Below are positions 16,115-23,916 of a DNA stretch of 47,407 bases, in pieces. Source of the stretch: a virus. The DNA is taken from the IMG/VR virus record IMGVR_UViG_3300007280_000520, positions 1 through 47,407 of that record; one strand, given 5' to 3'. A program made the position numbers and the translations under genes. The first letter of the stretch is position 1; every line of letters begins with the position of its first letter. The notes below the pieces were generated by a model. The model saw nothing but the letters and a program-made list of their open reading frames with translations. It had not been told where the DNA came from and ran no database searches.

Positions 16115-16816
16115 ATGAAAAAGACTTCCACAATTCTAAAAAGCCGTTTAGAGGATGCCGGCATCCGCTATTGGGCAGGAGATAATATATCTCAAATTAT
16201 GCAAAAAGGCGATAAAGAAGGCCTCATTGAAGAACTTACACCGAAATTCGAAGAGGTGTTAGACAGTCTAGTAATTGACAGACACACTGATCCAAACAGT
16301 ATGGATACAGGTAGACGACTTGCTAAAATGTATATCAATGAATTAATGTCTGGTCGTTATGACCAAATGCCTAGTGCAACAGCATTTCCAAATGAACCTG
16401 ATAATATTACTAACGAGAAATATGAAGGAATGTTGGTAGTGAGAAGTGAACTAACAAGTGTTTGCTCGCACCACCATCAACCAGTTAAAGGTGTCGCTTA
16501 TATCGGTATTATTGCCGCTGACAGATTAATTGGATTAAGCAAGTATACACGTATAGCGCAATGGTGTGCAAGGCGTGGTACATTACAAGAAGAACTAGCA
16601 ATGGATATTGCACGTGAGATAATGTCCGCCACAGGAAGCAATGATGTAGGAGTCTACATTCAAGCCACTCATGGGTGTTGTGAAAATCGCGGCATAATGG
16701 CACACAGTTCACTTACACAAACTACAGTATTGAAAGGAAGTTTTCATACAGACAAGTTTTGTAAACAAGAGTTCTTCGAAAACATTAAACTGCAACAGGA
16801 ATTTGCGCCTAGATGA
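16115..16816 (+). CDS. folE: GTP cyclohydrolase I
   Basis: 233 residues, near the usual ~220. It converts GTP to dihydroneopterin triphosphate, the first step of both folate and 7-deazaguanine synthesis. Visible family features are 'LTSVCSHHHQPVKGVAYIGI' (Zn-binding Cys and His with the catalytic His; about 113-132), 'LIGLSKYTRI' and 'GCCENRGIMAHSS' (second Zn Cys and substrate region), with 'QTTVLKGSF' near the end. In phages folE often accompanies queD, queE and dpdA, which are also in this window. GGAAC lies before the ATG. The stop overlaps the next gene's start. Confidence 0.93.
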   Translation: MKKTSTILKSRLEDAGIRYWAGDNISQIMQKGDKEGLIEELTPKFEEVLDSLVIDRHTDPNSMDTGRRLAKMYINELMSGRYDQMPSATAFPNEPDNITNEKYEGMLVVRSELTSVCSHHHQPVKGVAYIGIIAADRLIGLSKYTRIAQWCARRGTLQEELAMDIAREIMSATGSNDVGVYIQATHGCCENRGIMAHSSLTQTTVLKGSFHTDKFCKQEFFENIKLQQEFAPR

Positions 16817-17034
16817 TGCGCCGCAGTCGATACAATTTATCATCTGAAGAACAAGAGGCAAAAGTTAAACGAAGAAATACCTTGATAGAGAAGAAGGAAA
16901 AAGTATACGTGGAAAATTTTAATGGCTACTGTGATAATACTGATCATCCTTTATTCTCTATCAAGGTTAATAAAGACAAGAAATTTGCCGCTTGTTACTA
17001 TTGCAGTAAACTCTGGATCTATAGGGAGAAATAA
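16813..17034 (+). CDS. small zinc-finger-like protein
   Basis: 73 residues. The basic N-terminus is followed by 'GYCDNTDHPLFSI' and 'FAACYYCSKLWIY', giving a C-x4-H...C-x2-C arrangement like the CHCC zinc-finger family related to a complex I accessory subunit. It probably binds one zinc ion. Its ATG overlaps the folE stop by 4 bases. Function unknown. Confidence 0.6.
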   Translation: MMRRSRYNLSSEEQEAKVKRRNTLIEKKEKVYVENFNGYCDNTDHPLFSIKVNKDKKFAACYYCSKLWIYREK

Positions 17035-17035
17035 T

Positions 17036-17215
17036 ATGGCAACCGGAAACAAAAGCAAAAACGCACGTAGGCTGAAAAGCATGCATGATTATTTGCATAC
17101 AAAAGTTGAAGAAGCTGAAGCGGTACGTGAAAGCGATAGATCAGCAAACGGCAAAATGGAGTTACAAACTCTTAAAAAGCAAAAATTAGCATTGAAAGAC
17201 AAACTAAAAGGATAA
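17036..17215 (+). CDS. DUF465/YdcH-like small helical protein
   Basis: 59 residues, starting at the ATG at 17036 after AGGGAG. The sequence fits a DUF465 helical hairpin: 'MHDYLHTKVEEAEAV' followed by a short loop and 'LKKQKLALKDKLKG', the family's typical ending. Members are common in alpha- and gammaproteobacteria and have no firm role. It lies between the zinc-finger protein and the phosphoribosyltransferase. Confidence 0.65.
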   Translation: MATGNKSKNARRLKSMHDYLHTKVEEAEAVRESDRSANGKMELQTLKKQKLALKDKLKG

Positions 17216-17220
17216 CTAAC

Positions 17221-17775
17221 ATGTCAATAAAAAAGGTACACTATACTTGGAAAGACATCGAACATATGATTACAACAATTAATAATCTTATGTTCGCAGA
17301 TAATTGGCGCCCAGATTACATTGTGGGATTAACACGTGGAGGTCTTGTGCCAGCAGTTATTATGTCAAACATGACAGGAATTCCAATGCATGCATTGGAT
17401 GTTCGATTCCGTGATGTTGGTGACGATTATAGTGGTCCAGAAAGCAATTGCTGGATGGCAGAAGATGCATTTGGTTACCAAGGCGACGGATTATCTCACG
17501 TCAGTCATAGAAAGAATATTTTAATCTTTGATGACATTAATGATAGTGGTAACACACTAAATTGGATACGTGATGACTGGCCATCAGGTTGCTTACCTAA
17601 TGACAAAGGTTGGGAAACGGTTTGGGGAAATAATGTTAGAGTGGCAACACTTATGGACAATGCACAAAGTAAATTTGAGCATGTAGACTATACAGCATTA
17701 GAAATCGACAAAGCCGAGAACCCAACCTGGATTGTATTTCCGTGGGAAGGTGAACGAGATTACGGAAACTTTTAA
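17221..17775 (+). CDS. phosphoribosyltransferase (PRTase type I)
   Basis: 184 residues. The PRPP-binding signature is 'ILIFDDINDSGNTL' (about residues 100-113). An N-terminal 'YIVGLTRGGLVPAVIMSN' (about 37-54) matches the pyrophosphate loop of hypoxanthine/xanthine-type PRTases. It probably salvages a purine base, or possibly a 7-deazapurine, by joining it to PRPP; the hood region that would fix the substrate is not diagnostic. It follows the DUF465-like gene by 5 bases and overlaps the next start (TAATG). Confidence 0.8.
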   Translation: MSIKKVHYTWKDIEHMITTINNLMFADNWRPDYIVGLTRGGLVPAVIMSNMTGIPMHALDVRFRDVGDDYSGPESNCWMAEDAFGYQGDGLSHVSHRKNILIFDDINDSGNTLNWIRDDWPSGCLPNDKGWETVWGNNVRVATLMDNAQSKFEHVDYTALEIDKAENPTWIVFPWEGERDYGNF

Positions 17776-17987
17776 TGATAGATCCGTTTAGCCGAGGAAA
17801 AGAGATAGATTTTCTACTTGAAAAATATGACGATATATCTCTTCGGCTAACGGTTCTAAGCGAAGTAATGGACGACATTTTACTTGAAGGTAAAACCAAG
17901 AGTAAATTTACCATTGAAGAAAGAGTACAACATAAGTTGATGCTAAGAAGATTATCAGGAGAAAGTAATGGCAACATACGAGATTGA
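17775..17987 (+). CDS. small hypothetical helical protein
   Basis: 70 residues, starting at the ATG overlapping the PRTase stop. It is amphipathic and helical throughout (FLLEKYDDISLRLTVLSEVM) and ends in a basic segment. No family was recognised. It overlaps the next gene by 20 bases. Confidence 0.55.
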   Translation: MIDPFSRGKEIDFLLEKYDDISLRLTVLSEVMDDILLEGKTKSKFTIEERVQHKLMLRRLSGESNGNIRD

Positions 17988-18537
17988 AATAAATGGTTAT
18001 GGAGGAGAAGTCGTCCTCGGCAAAATAACCAAGGAAGCATTTGAGCATTGGGGAACCAGAGACGAAGATGATGAGGCATTGTGTCATCATTTGTTTTGGG
18101 ATCCGTATGAGGAAGCAGATGGTAATGATGTAACTGATGATGAGGATCCACGCTGGCTTGGACAGTGGCATGAAATTGATGACATTGAGCATACCTTTGG
18201 TGCCAATCTTGAAAGTTGCACAGTAGTTGTTATGGATGAAGATGGCGAAGAGATTCATACAGATGATGATCCTAAATCAGAACATACAACATTTGCTGAT
18301 CCAGAAGACCAGCCAGAGGGTTATTACTTTAAAGGCTGGAGTACAGAAAAAGGACAGTTTTTTCATGCTGAATTTGAGTGTGAAGAATTTGATCCAACAA
18401 AGCTCAAGTATTCAGTAACTGACATTGATGGTGATGTTATTATTGATAGTGTAGAGTATGACGGAGAAGCTCTCGACAATGACGGCGGAGATACTCGTGG
18501 CAAAAGCTCAGGCTTTGAGTTTTACGAAATATTATAA
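17968..18537 (+). CDS. very acidic hypothetical protein
   Basis: 189 residues with a very high Asp and Glu content and few basic residues, so strongly negatively charged. The N-terminus is beta-like (YEIEINGYGGEVVLGKI). The middle has 'FEHWGTRDEDDEALCHHLFW' with a cluster of His and Cys. DNA-mimic proteins are similarly acidic, but no specific match was seen. AGGAGAAAG precedes the ATG. Function unknown. Confidence 0.6.
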   Translation: MATYEIEINGYGGEVVLGKITKEAFEHWGTRDEDDEALCHHLFWDPYEEADGNDVTDDEDPRWLGQWHEIDDIEHTFGANLESCTVVVMDEDGEEIHTDDDPKSEHTTFADPEDQPEGYYFKGWSTEKGQFFHAEFECEEFDPTKLKYSVTDIDGDVIIDSVEYDGEALDNDGGDTRGKSSGFEFYEIL

Positions 18538-18546
18538 GAGAAGATT

Positions 18547-18945
18547 ATGAGAACATACTTAAAAATTATATCCATTATTGGAATAATGACTGCTGGATTA
18601 GCACATGCGCAATCCATTGGTCCAGATAGTTTAATACAGGAGCCTATGACTCCACCACCAGTTCAGCCACAAGCACCAGACCAATCTCAACTTCAGTTTA
18701 AAATGTTACAGCGGCAAATGGGATGTCAGTCTATACCAAATGTTAGACTATTCCTAGAAGCACGTGGTATTATAACCTGGGCTAGCGGGTTTAATCAAAG
18801 TCAGCCTGATGTCTTTGATGGTGTGATTATTTCTAGAAATCCTGAAACATTGGAATATGCAGTTCTTCTAGTAAATCTTCAGAACAGCGTAGCATGTATT
18901 ATTGCTATAGGTGACGAGATAAAACTTCTAGAAGAAATGGAATAA
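18547..18945 (+). CDS. small exported protein
   Basis: 132 residues with a clear signal peptide: a basic start (MRTYLK), a hydrophobic core (IISIIGIMTAGLAHA) and an AxA-type cleavage site near residue 21. The mature N-terminus is Pro- and Gln-rich (MTPPPVQPQAPDQSQ). Two Cys residues remain in the mature part and could form a disulfide in the periplasm. It lies just upstream of the regulated promoter of the secreted subtilase, so both are probably envelope proteins. Confidence 0.6.
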   Translation: MRTYLKIISIIGIMTAGLAHAQSIGPDSLIQEPMTPPPVQPQAPDQSQLQFKMLQRQMGCQSIPNVRLFLEARGIITWASGFNQSQPDVFDGVIISRNPETLEYAVLLVNLQNSVACIIAIGDEIKLLEEME

Positions 18946-18960
18946 AATGTAAATTAATGC

Positions 18961-18989
18961 TTGACAAGTAAGACGTCTTACTGTATATT
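18961..18989 (+). promoter_or_regulatory. sigma70-type promoter with a palindromic operator (subtilase)
   Basis: TTGACA at 18961-18966, a 17-bp spacer and TATATT at 18984-18989. The spacer carries a perfect 16-bp palindrome, AGTAAGACGTCTTACT, at 18967-18982. A third AGTAAG half-site follows in the leader, then an A-rich run and GGAG. The 50 bases 18959-19008 match 33529-33578 except at one position. A regulator bound between the -35 and -10 elements would block or remodel initiation. Confidence 0.75.
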
Positions 18990-19024
18990 GGTATAGTAAG
19001 TTAAAAAAGGTCAGGAGACTGAAA

Positions 19025-21700
19025 ATGAAAAAGACAGTTTTAACCATGCTAATGGCGGCGGCTCTATTTACTGCGCCGCTTTCTGCGTCTGCGGCACAGC
19101 GTAGTTTTTATGACTATGCATCCGGCTTAACAGACCAAAACAGCCAAACAAATTTTGTTAATCGTATGATTAGATCATACACAGATAGTAACAAACGTTA
19201 TAAGTCATTCTTAGACAAATACAAGCGTTTTGCCGCTTATAGTTTTTATCAGCGATTAAAAGATCGTTATGATTTCCAAGTAGCAGAGATTGAAAAGTAT
19301 CAAGAACTTATCTCACATACGCCAGTTGTAACAGTTGTTGATGTACAAACAACCACTGAGCCCTACACTATCTCACGTGACAATCCAACGACTGTTAGTA
19401 GTGAAACATCTACTGTAGTTGAGGAGCGTACCGAGACTGAGGTTACTGAGTGGGCAGTGAAAACTATTGTTTACGAGACAGTAACACGTACTTGGCATTA
19501 TAATCGACACACCACTGTAACCAAGTATAGTGATGGTGCAGTAACAACATCACAAAAAAGTGACTATTTGCGTGTTGAAAATGCATCAGCATTTGAGACA
19601 GTTGTAGAGCGTGAAAAGATCCGTTCATATGCAATAGTTATTGAACAAGAAGAACAGACTGATGAAGTTTCGCAAGAAACCACCACTGTACTGACTGAGG
19701 AAGAATATCTTGCTCGTTCTGATGTTAAACTACAAGGTACTGATGTGTATCGTGAAGCAGTACACAAACTGAATAGTCGTATCAATGTTGACTATATTAC
19801 ACGTGATAGTGGACTAGGACTTTATGGTAACATGCTAGAGCAAATTGGTGCACCTACAGCATGGAGTCGTGGATATACTGGTAAAGGTAGTACTATTGCT
19901 ATCCTCGATACAGGTATTGACTTAGATCATTCAGAATTTGATGGACGCATTGCAGGTACTGGTTGCTTTACTTCGGAATGTTTAGATGGTTATGCTACAG
20001 TAGATGACGAGAATCGTAAATCACATGGTACACATGTTGCAGGTATTGCGGCGGCGGCATTAGATGGATCAGGTACAACCGGTGTTGCACCAGATGCAGA
20101 ATTGCTTATTGCTAAAACAGCATACAACAGTGGTTACTTTGAGTTTTCCAAAGTAGATGAAGCCATTGCATGGGCAGTTGATAATGGTGCTGACGTAATT
20201 AATATGAGTGCTAACATGAATGTTGATCGCACATATAAGAGTAGCCTAGAACAGATTGATAATGGATTTTATTACTCAACTGACACACGTGGCACATATC
20301 AGTCAACTGGTTATAATGAACTTTATGTAAGTGACAGTCACTACAAAAACATTGTTGAAGCAATGAAGGATCATGAAGCAGTGCTAGTAATGGCGGCAGG
20401 CAATCAAGGATTGGATGTTGCAGGTTTACCAAGTAACCTAGCAATTGATCCAGATGTTGGCAACCGTGTACTAGTTGTAGGCAATTGGGATGTACGTAAG
20501 AATGACTTGCATCGTTCATCTAACCGTGCCGGTACACTATGCTTAGAGAAAGCATCTGATGGCACTTGTGCAAATAAAGCAAAGGTTAGTGATCGTTACA
20601 TTATGGCTCCTGGCATGTATGTTGCAAGTACCGACAAAGATGGCGAGTATGTTGTTTCAAGTGGTACATCAATGGCGGCTCCAGTTGTAAGTGGTGCAGT
20701 TGCGGTAGTACACCAAATGTGGCCACATATGACAGGTGAAAATGTTTCACAGTTGTTGTTGAATACGGCTAGCAAAGACATTACAAACTACAATGTAGAT
20801 GTGCATGGACAAGGACTATTGGACTTGGCTGAAGCTACTAGCCCTCAAGGTGCAGTTGGACTACCAACAACAGGTCGTGTTGAAGGAGGCATAGCACAAG
20901 TTAGCAATGGTACAATGGCATTGTCTGGAGGATCCATTAGCGCACTTGAAGAAGTTATGTTGATTGATGATTATGATCGTGACTTTTACTTTGATGCTAA
21001 CCAAGTTGTACAGGTAATGGATACTCGTACAGCAAGTGCAACCCAAGCGGCACAACATGGTGTTGTTCCTGATTATTACTTTGGCTACGCAAGTGGTACA
21101 GTGCTTCCTATAAATAATGGTGCAGTAAGTATTAATGACGACACACATGAAGTTGCTATTGCATATCAAGCAGATGGTATTTCGTTTGGACTTACTAATG
21201 AATCTAAGAGCTTTCTTGGTAACATTGCTGATAGTGATATGATGCGAGTAACAGGTGCAACCACAGCATATGCTGGTTACAGCTTTGATGATGGTAACTT
21301 GTTTGGCGGAGCGCAGTTTGGTGCAACCAGTGTTGATGTTGACAGTAGTAGCTATCTAAAAAATGTTGACACTATCCTTAGCTACAGTGCAACACTTGGT
21401 GTAAAGCAAACAATTGGTAGCGAAACATTTGGTTTTGTTACTAGCCTTCCAGTTAGTATTGCAGAAGGTAATGCACAGTTTAGTATGCCAGGCTCAGTAA
21501 GCTCAAATGGTGATATTGTAAATACAAATGTAAACAGTTCGTTTACTACAGATCGTCAAGAAGTTGATTTTGGATTGTTTTACAATAATCAAATTACTGA
21601 CGCAGTGAGTGTTGATTCGTTTGCAGAAGTTCGTACAAACTATGCAGGTACAAGCGATAACACATATGAAGTTGGTTTAAACCTAAAGGTAACATTTTAA
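19025..21700 (+). CDS. secreted S8 subtilisin-like protease, possible autotransporter
   Basis: 891 residues. Signal peptide at 1-23 (MKKTVLTMLMAAALFTAPLS, cleavage near ASA-A). Residues ~25-270 are an alpha/beta N-terminal region rich in Thr, Val and Glu. The peptidase domain spans ~280-620 with a complete triad: Asp295 (AILDTGIDLD), His334 (KSHGTHVAG) and Ser549 (SSGTSMAAPV); Asn460 (MAAGNQG) is the likely oxyanion residue. The last ~270 residues are beta-rich, Ser- and Asn-rich and end in an aromatic residue (YEVGLNLKVTF), as in autotransporter barrels. It would be exported and displayed or released at the outer membrane. The promoter is described above; the stop overlaps the thymidine kinase start. 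Confidence 0.9.
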   Translation: MKKTVLTMLMAAALFTAPLSASAAQRSFYDYASGLTDQNSQTNFVNRMIRSYTDSNKRYKSFLDKYKRFAAYSFYQRLKDRYDFQVAEIEKYQELISHTPVVTVVDVQTTTEPYTISRDNPTTVSSETSTVVEERTETEVTEWAVKTIVYETVTRTWHYNRHTTVTKYSDGAVTTSQKSDYLRVENASAFETVVEREKIRSYAIVIEQEEQTDEVSQETTTVLTEEEYLARSDVKLQGTDVYREAVHKLNSRINVDYITRDSGLGLYGNMLEQIGAPTAWSRGYTGKGSTIAILDTGIDLDHSEFDGRIAGTGCFTSECLDGYATVDDENRKSHGTHVAGIAAAALDGSGTTGVAPDAELLIAKTAYNSGYFEFSKVDEAIAWAVDNGADVINMSANMNVDRTYKSSLEQIDNGFYYSTDTRGTYQSTGYNELYVSDSHYKNIVEAMKDHEAVLVMAAGNQGLDVAGLPSNLAIDPDVGNRVLVVGNWDVRKNDLHRSSNRAGTLCLEKASDGTCANKAKVSDRYIMAPGMYVASTDKDGEYVVSSGTSMAAPVVSGAVAVVHQMWPHMTGENVSQLLLNTASKDITNYNVDVHGQGLLDLAEATSPQGAVGLPTTGRVEGGIAQVSNGTMALSGGSISALEEVMLIDDYDRDFYFDANQVVQVMDTRTASATQAAQHGVVPDYYFGYASGTVLPINNGAVSINDDTHEVAIAYQADGISFGLTNESKSFLGNIADSDMMRVTGATTAYAGYSFDDGNLFGGAQFGATSVDVDSSSYLKNVDTILSYSATLGVKQTIGSETFGFVTSLPVSIAEGNAQFSMPGSVSSNGDIVNTNVNSSFTTDRQEVDFGLFYNNQITDAVSVDSFAEVRTNYAGTSDNTYEVGLNLKVTF

Positions 21701-22266
21701 TGAAGTACACATACAATCGGGGCCGGCTAGAAGTTATAGCCGGTCCCATGTTCGCAGGAAAGAGTAGTGAACTATTAAAGCGCATACTCTTTTTAGAACA
21801 CGGAGGAAGTAAAGTACTGGTACTTAAACCAGTAATAGACGACAGATACGATGCAAATAGTATTGTAACACACAACCAGTTAAGTCATCCAGCATCAGCA
21901 GTTATTGACTTGGAACTAGTTAAAGACAATTATACAATTAAGCCATACAATTTCCATACAATTTTTATTGATGAAGTTCAGTTTTTTGATCCAAAAGAAA
22001 CATTATGGTTTGTAGAAGAAGGATTAAGAGAAGGTGTTAACTTTGTATGCAGTGGCCTTGACCAGGACTCGAGAGGAGTACCTTTTGACACAACAGCACG
22101 TATGCTTGCATTGGCTGATGATGTTCACAAAATTACAGCGTTCTGTAATGTATGTGGTCAGACTGCTAGCAAAACCCAACGGTTGAGAAAAGGTGGTGGA
22201 AGAGTAAACGTAGGTGGTTCAGAAACATATGAGCCACGTTGCCATGAACATTGGGATTCAAAATAA
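21700..22266 (+). CDS. tdk: thymidine kinase (class II)
   Basis: 188 residues, the usual bacterial/viral type II length. It phosphorylates thymidine with ATP for dTTP supply. Walker A 'GPMFAGKSSELL' at about 15-26, the Mg/base-binding 'FIDEVQFF' at about 88-95, the 'GLDQDSRGVPF' lasso region, and a zinc-binding set 'CNVCGQT' ... 'RCHEHW' at the C-terminus. The ATG overlaps the subtilase stop, so it is probably transcribed from the same palindrome-containing promoter. Confidence 0.95.
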   Translation: MKYTYNRGRLEVIAGPMFAGKSSELLKRILFLEHGGSKVLVLKPVIDDRYDANSIVTHNQLSHPASAVIDLELVKDNYTIKPYNFHTIFIDEVQFFDPKETLWFVEEGLREGVNFVCSGLDQDSRGVPFDTTARMLALADDVHKITAFCNVCGQTASKTQRLRKGGGRVNVGGSETYEPRCHEHWDSK

Positions 22267-22718
22267 TGTATCATGAAGTAGATAACGAAATACAAGACAA
22301 AATTGACGACTTGTTAGTAAATTATCAACAGGCGGCATTAGGTACAATGGGTGAAAGATTTCCTCACGTGTCAAAAGTTATGCCGCTATTTCACAACGGA
22401 GAAATATATCTTCTTTTAAGTGATTTGTCAGAGCATACAAAAAATATAATGGAAAGCAAACGTGTAAGTATCTATTTTGCGGCAGAAGAAGAACATGGAA
22501 CTAGGCTCAACAATCCACGATATACTATGATGGGAAAATTGTATCCTGTACCATACACAAATGACAAGCAAGGCGATCAGTATCAGAGTATGTTGCAAAA
22601 GTTTGACGAAGTAGACAAAGGCGCCTCATTTTATGGAACGTTTGGAGATTTTAATATCTATCGCTTCGAGATGTTTGATCATTTATATGTAGAAGGATTT
22701 GGTAAGGCGTATAAATGA
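22266..22718 (+). CDS. pyridoxamine-phosphate-oxidase-fold protein (HugZ-like)
   Basis: 150 residues, starting at the ATG overlapping the tdk stop. The pattern 'AALGTMGERFPHVSKVMPLF', then 'YLLLSDLSEHTKNIMESKRV' and the C-terminal 'DFNIYRFEMFDHLYVEGFGK' fits the FMN-binding split-barrel family, closest in pattern to HugZ-type heme-utilisation proteins. It may bind FMN or heme. A role in heme or iron release from the host would be notable in a phage, but substrate cannot be read from sequence. It overlaps the following radical SAM gene by 4 bases. Confidence 0.7.
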   Translation: MYHEVDNEIQDKIDDLLVNYQQAALGTMGERFPHVSKVMPLFHNGEIYLLLSDLSEHTKNIMESKRVSIYFAAEEEHGTRLNNPRYTMMGKLYPVPYTNDKQGDQYQSMLQKFDEVDKGASFYGTFGDFNIYRFEMFDHLYVEGFGKAYK

Positions 22719-23332
22719 TTGAAGAATTGCATCTTGAGCTTACAAGTAGATGTTTGTTGCAATGTCCAAAATGTCCTAGAACAATTTATCGAGGAACATA
22801 CGACATTAGTGATTTAGATTATGATTTGTATACTGATTTATTAACTAAGTTGGATCCAAAGGTAGTAAATTTTTGTGGTAACTTAGGAGACCCAATATAC
22901 CATCCAAAGTTTATAGATTTTGTAAAGTTTGCTCATAGTTTAGACAAGCCAATATTATTGTCAACAGCCGCATATGGTAAAAAGACTGCCTGGTGGCAAG
23001 AGCTTTTTGATAGTTATAAGTCTGGTGAGATTAGAGTTGGCTTGGATGGATTAGAAGATACTGCTCACTTATATCGTGTAGGTACAAAATACAAACAAGT
23101 GTTTGATGTAATGCGTATGGGAGCAAAACAAGACAAACGTATAGTATGGCAATGGATACCATTTAGTTTTAATGAACACCAAATAGAAGAAGCAAGAAAG
23201 ATAGCTCAAGATAATGGAATAGTTTTTGAAGTTAGAGTGAGCAGTAGATTTGAAGGTCCTGATGATCCTATGAGACCTAATCGAAAGGAATATCAACTTG
23301 GATATCAACCCCAAATGCCAAAACGGCGATAA
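22715..23332 (+). CDS. radical SAM protein, N-terminal part (frame interrupted)
   Basis: 205 residues. The cluster motif is CX3CX2C (RCLLQCPKC, residues ~13-21). 'CGNLGDPIYH', 'GLDGLEDTAHLYR' and 'WIPFSFNEHQIEEA' match the paralogue at 6537 in order. The frame ends at 23332 just where the paralogue continues into its Cys-rich C-terminal domain; that domain continues in the +1 frame (23298-23576). The C run at 23309-23312 is the likely shift point. The product is therefore either a broken gene, a sequencing/assembly indel, or a frameshifted protein. Confidence 0.75.
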   Translation: MIEELHLELTSRCLLQCPKCPRTIYRGTYDISDLDYDLYTDLLTKLDPKVVNFCGNLGDPIYHPKFIDFVKFAHSLDKPILLSTAAYGKKTAWWQELFDSYKSGEIRVGLDGLEDTAHLYRVGTKYKQVFDVMRMGAKQDKRIVWQWIPFSFNEHQIEEARKIAQDNGIVFEVRVSSRFEGPDDPMRPNRKEYQLGYQPQMPKRR

Positions 23333-23576
23333 ACTTTATGTACATCACACAGGTACCTTACGCCCATGTTGTTGGATAGGGCATGTACTTAGTAATACTG
23401 TTTTTGAGCGTAGCAAGAGCTGGAACCCTGAACACACCTCAATAGAGGAAATTAAAGACAAAGTGTTACCAGATTTTGCAGAACAAATGAAAAGACAACC
23501 ATTTCCTGTTTGTCAGGAGATGTGTAGTGTAGAGAGTGGGCTTTCTAATCCTACTCAAAGGATTGACAGAACTTAA
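23298..23576 (+). CDS. radical SAM protein, C-terminal Cys-rich part (+1 frame)
   Basis: This frame carries 'CQNGDKLYVHHTGTLRPCCW' and later 'FPVCQEMCSVESG', the auxiliary Fe-S cluster cysteines of the gene that begins at 22715. They align with the C-terminal region of the paralogue at 6537 (LYV..., PCCW, C..KC). The nominal start here is a TTG inside the upstream frame and is unlikely to be an independent start. The two parts form one gene with a +1 shift near 23309-23312. Confidence 0.65.
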   Translation: MDINPKCQNGDKLYVHHTGTLRPCCWIGHVLSNTVFERSKSWNPEHTSIEEIKDKVLPDFAEQMKRQPFPVCQEMCSVESGLSNPTQRIDRT

Positions 23577-23591
23577 AAATTTTGTTACAAT
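23563..23591 (+). promoter_or_regulatory. sigma70-type promoter
   Basis: TTGACA at 23563-23568, a 17-bp spacer and TACAAT at 23586-23591. It overlaps the end of the radical SAM gene and precedes the gene at 23611, with AAAGGAAA as the ribosome-binding site. Confidence 0.7.
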
Positions 23592-23610
23592 ACAAGAGAA
23601 AGGAAAAGCA

Positions 23611-23916
23611 ATGAATAATCCTAAACAAACAGGGCAACATAGTTGGACTGTAGAAGTACAAGAAAATGGCAAAACAAAGGAACTGTTTATTGAGTTTCCT
23701 CCAGACTGTTTGGATCAGGTTGGATGGGATGTAGGCGATACATTGATTTGGGAAGAACTTGATCATGGCGGATGGGCTATTACAAAAAAAGTCGAACCCA
23801 AAAAAGAGAGCGAATATCCAGTAGACGGTGAAATTACTAAAGGTACTAGGATGGACGATAACTATTATTTTTTTAGAAAAGAGGAAGATGAAGATGCCGG
23901 ATCCGATGATAATTGA
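23611..23916 (+). CDS. small protein with an AbrB-like segment
   Basis: 101 residues from the ATG at 23611 after AAAGGAAAAGCA. A central 'GWDVGDTLIWEELDHGGWAI' (about 41-60) resembles the strand-turn of SpoVT/AbrB-fold antitoxin and regulator proteins, but the rest does not clearly fit. The C-terminus is acidic. It has its own promoter and overlaps the MazG-like gene, so it may regulate or accompany it. Confidence 0.5.
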   Translation: MNNPKQTGQHSWTVEVQENGKTKELFIEFPPDCLDQVGWDVGDTLIWEELDHGGWAITKKVEPKKESEYPVDGEITKGTRMDDNYYFFRKEEDEDAGSDDN

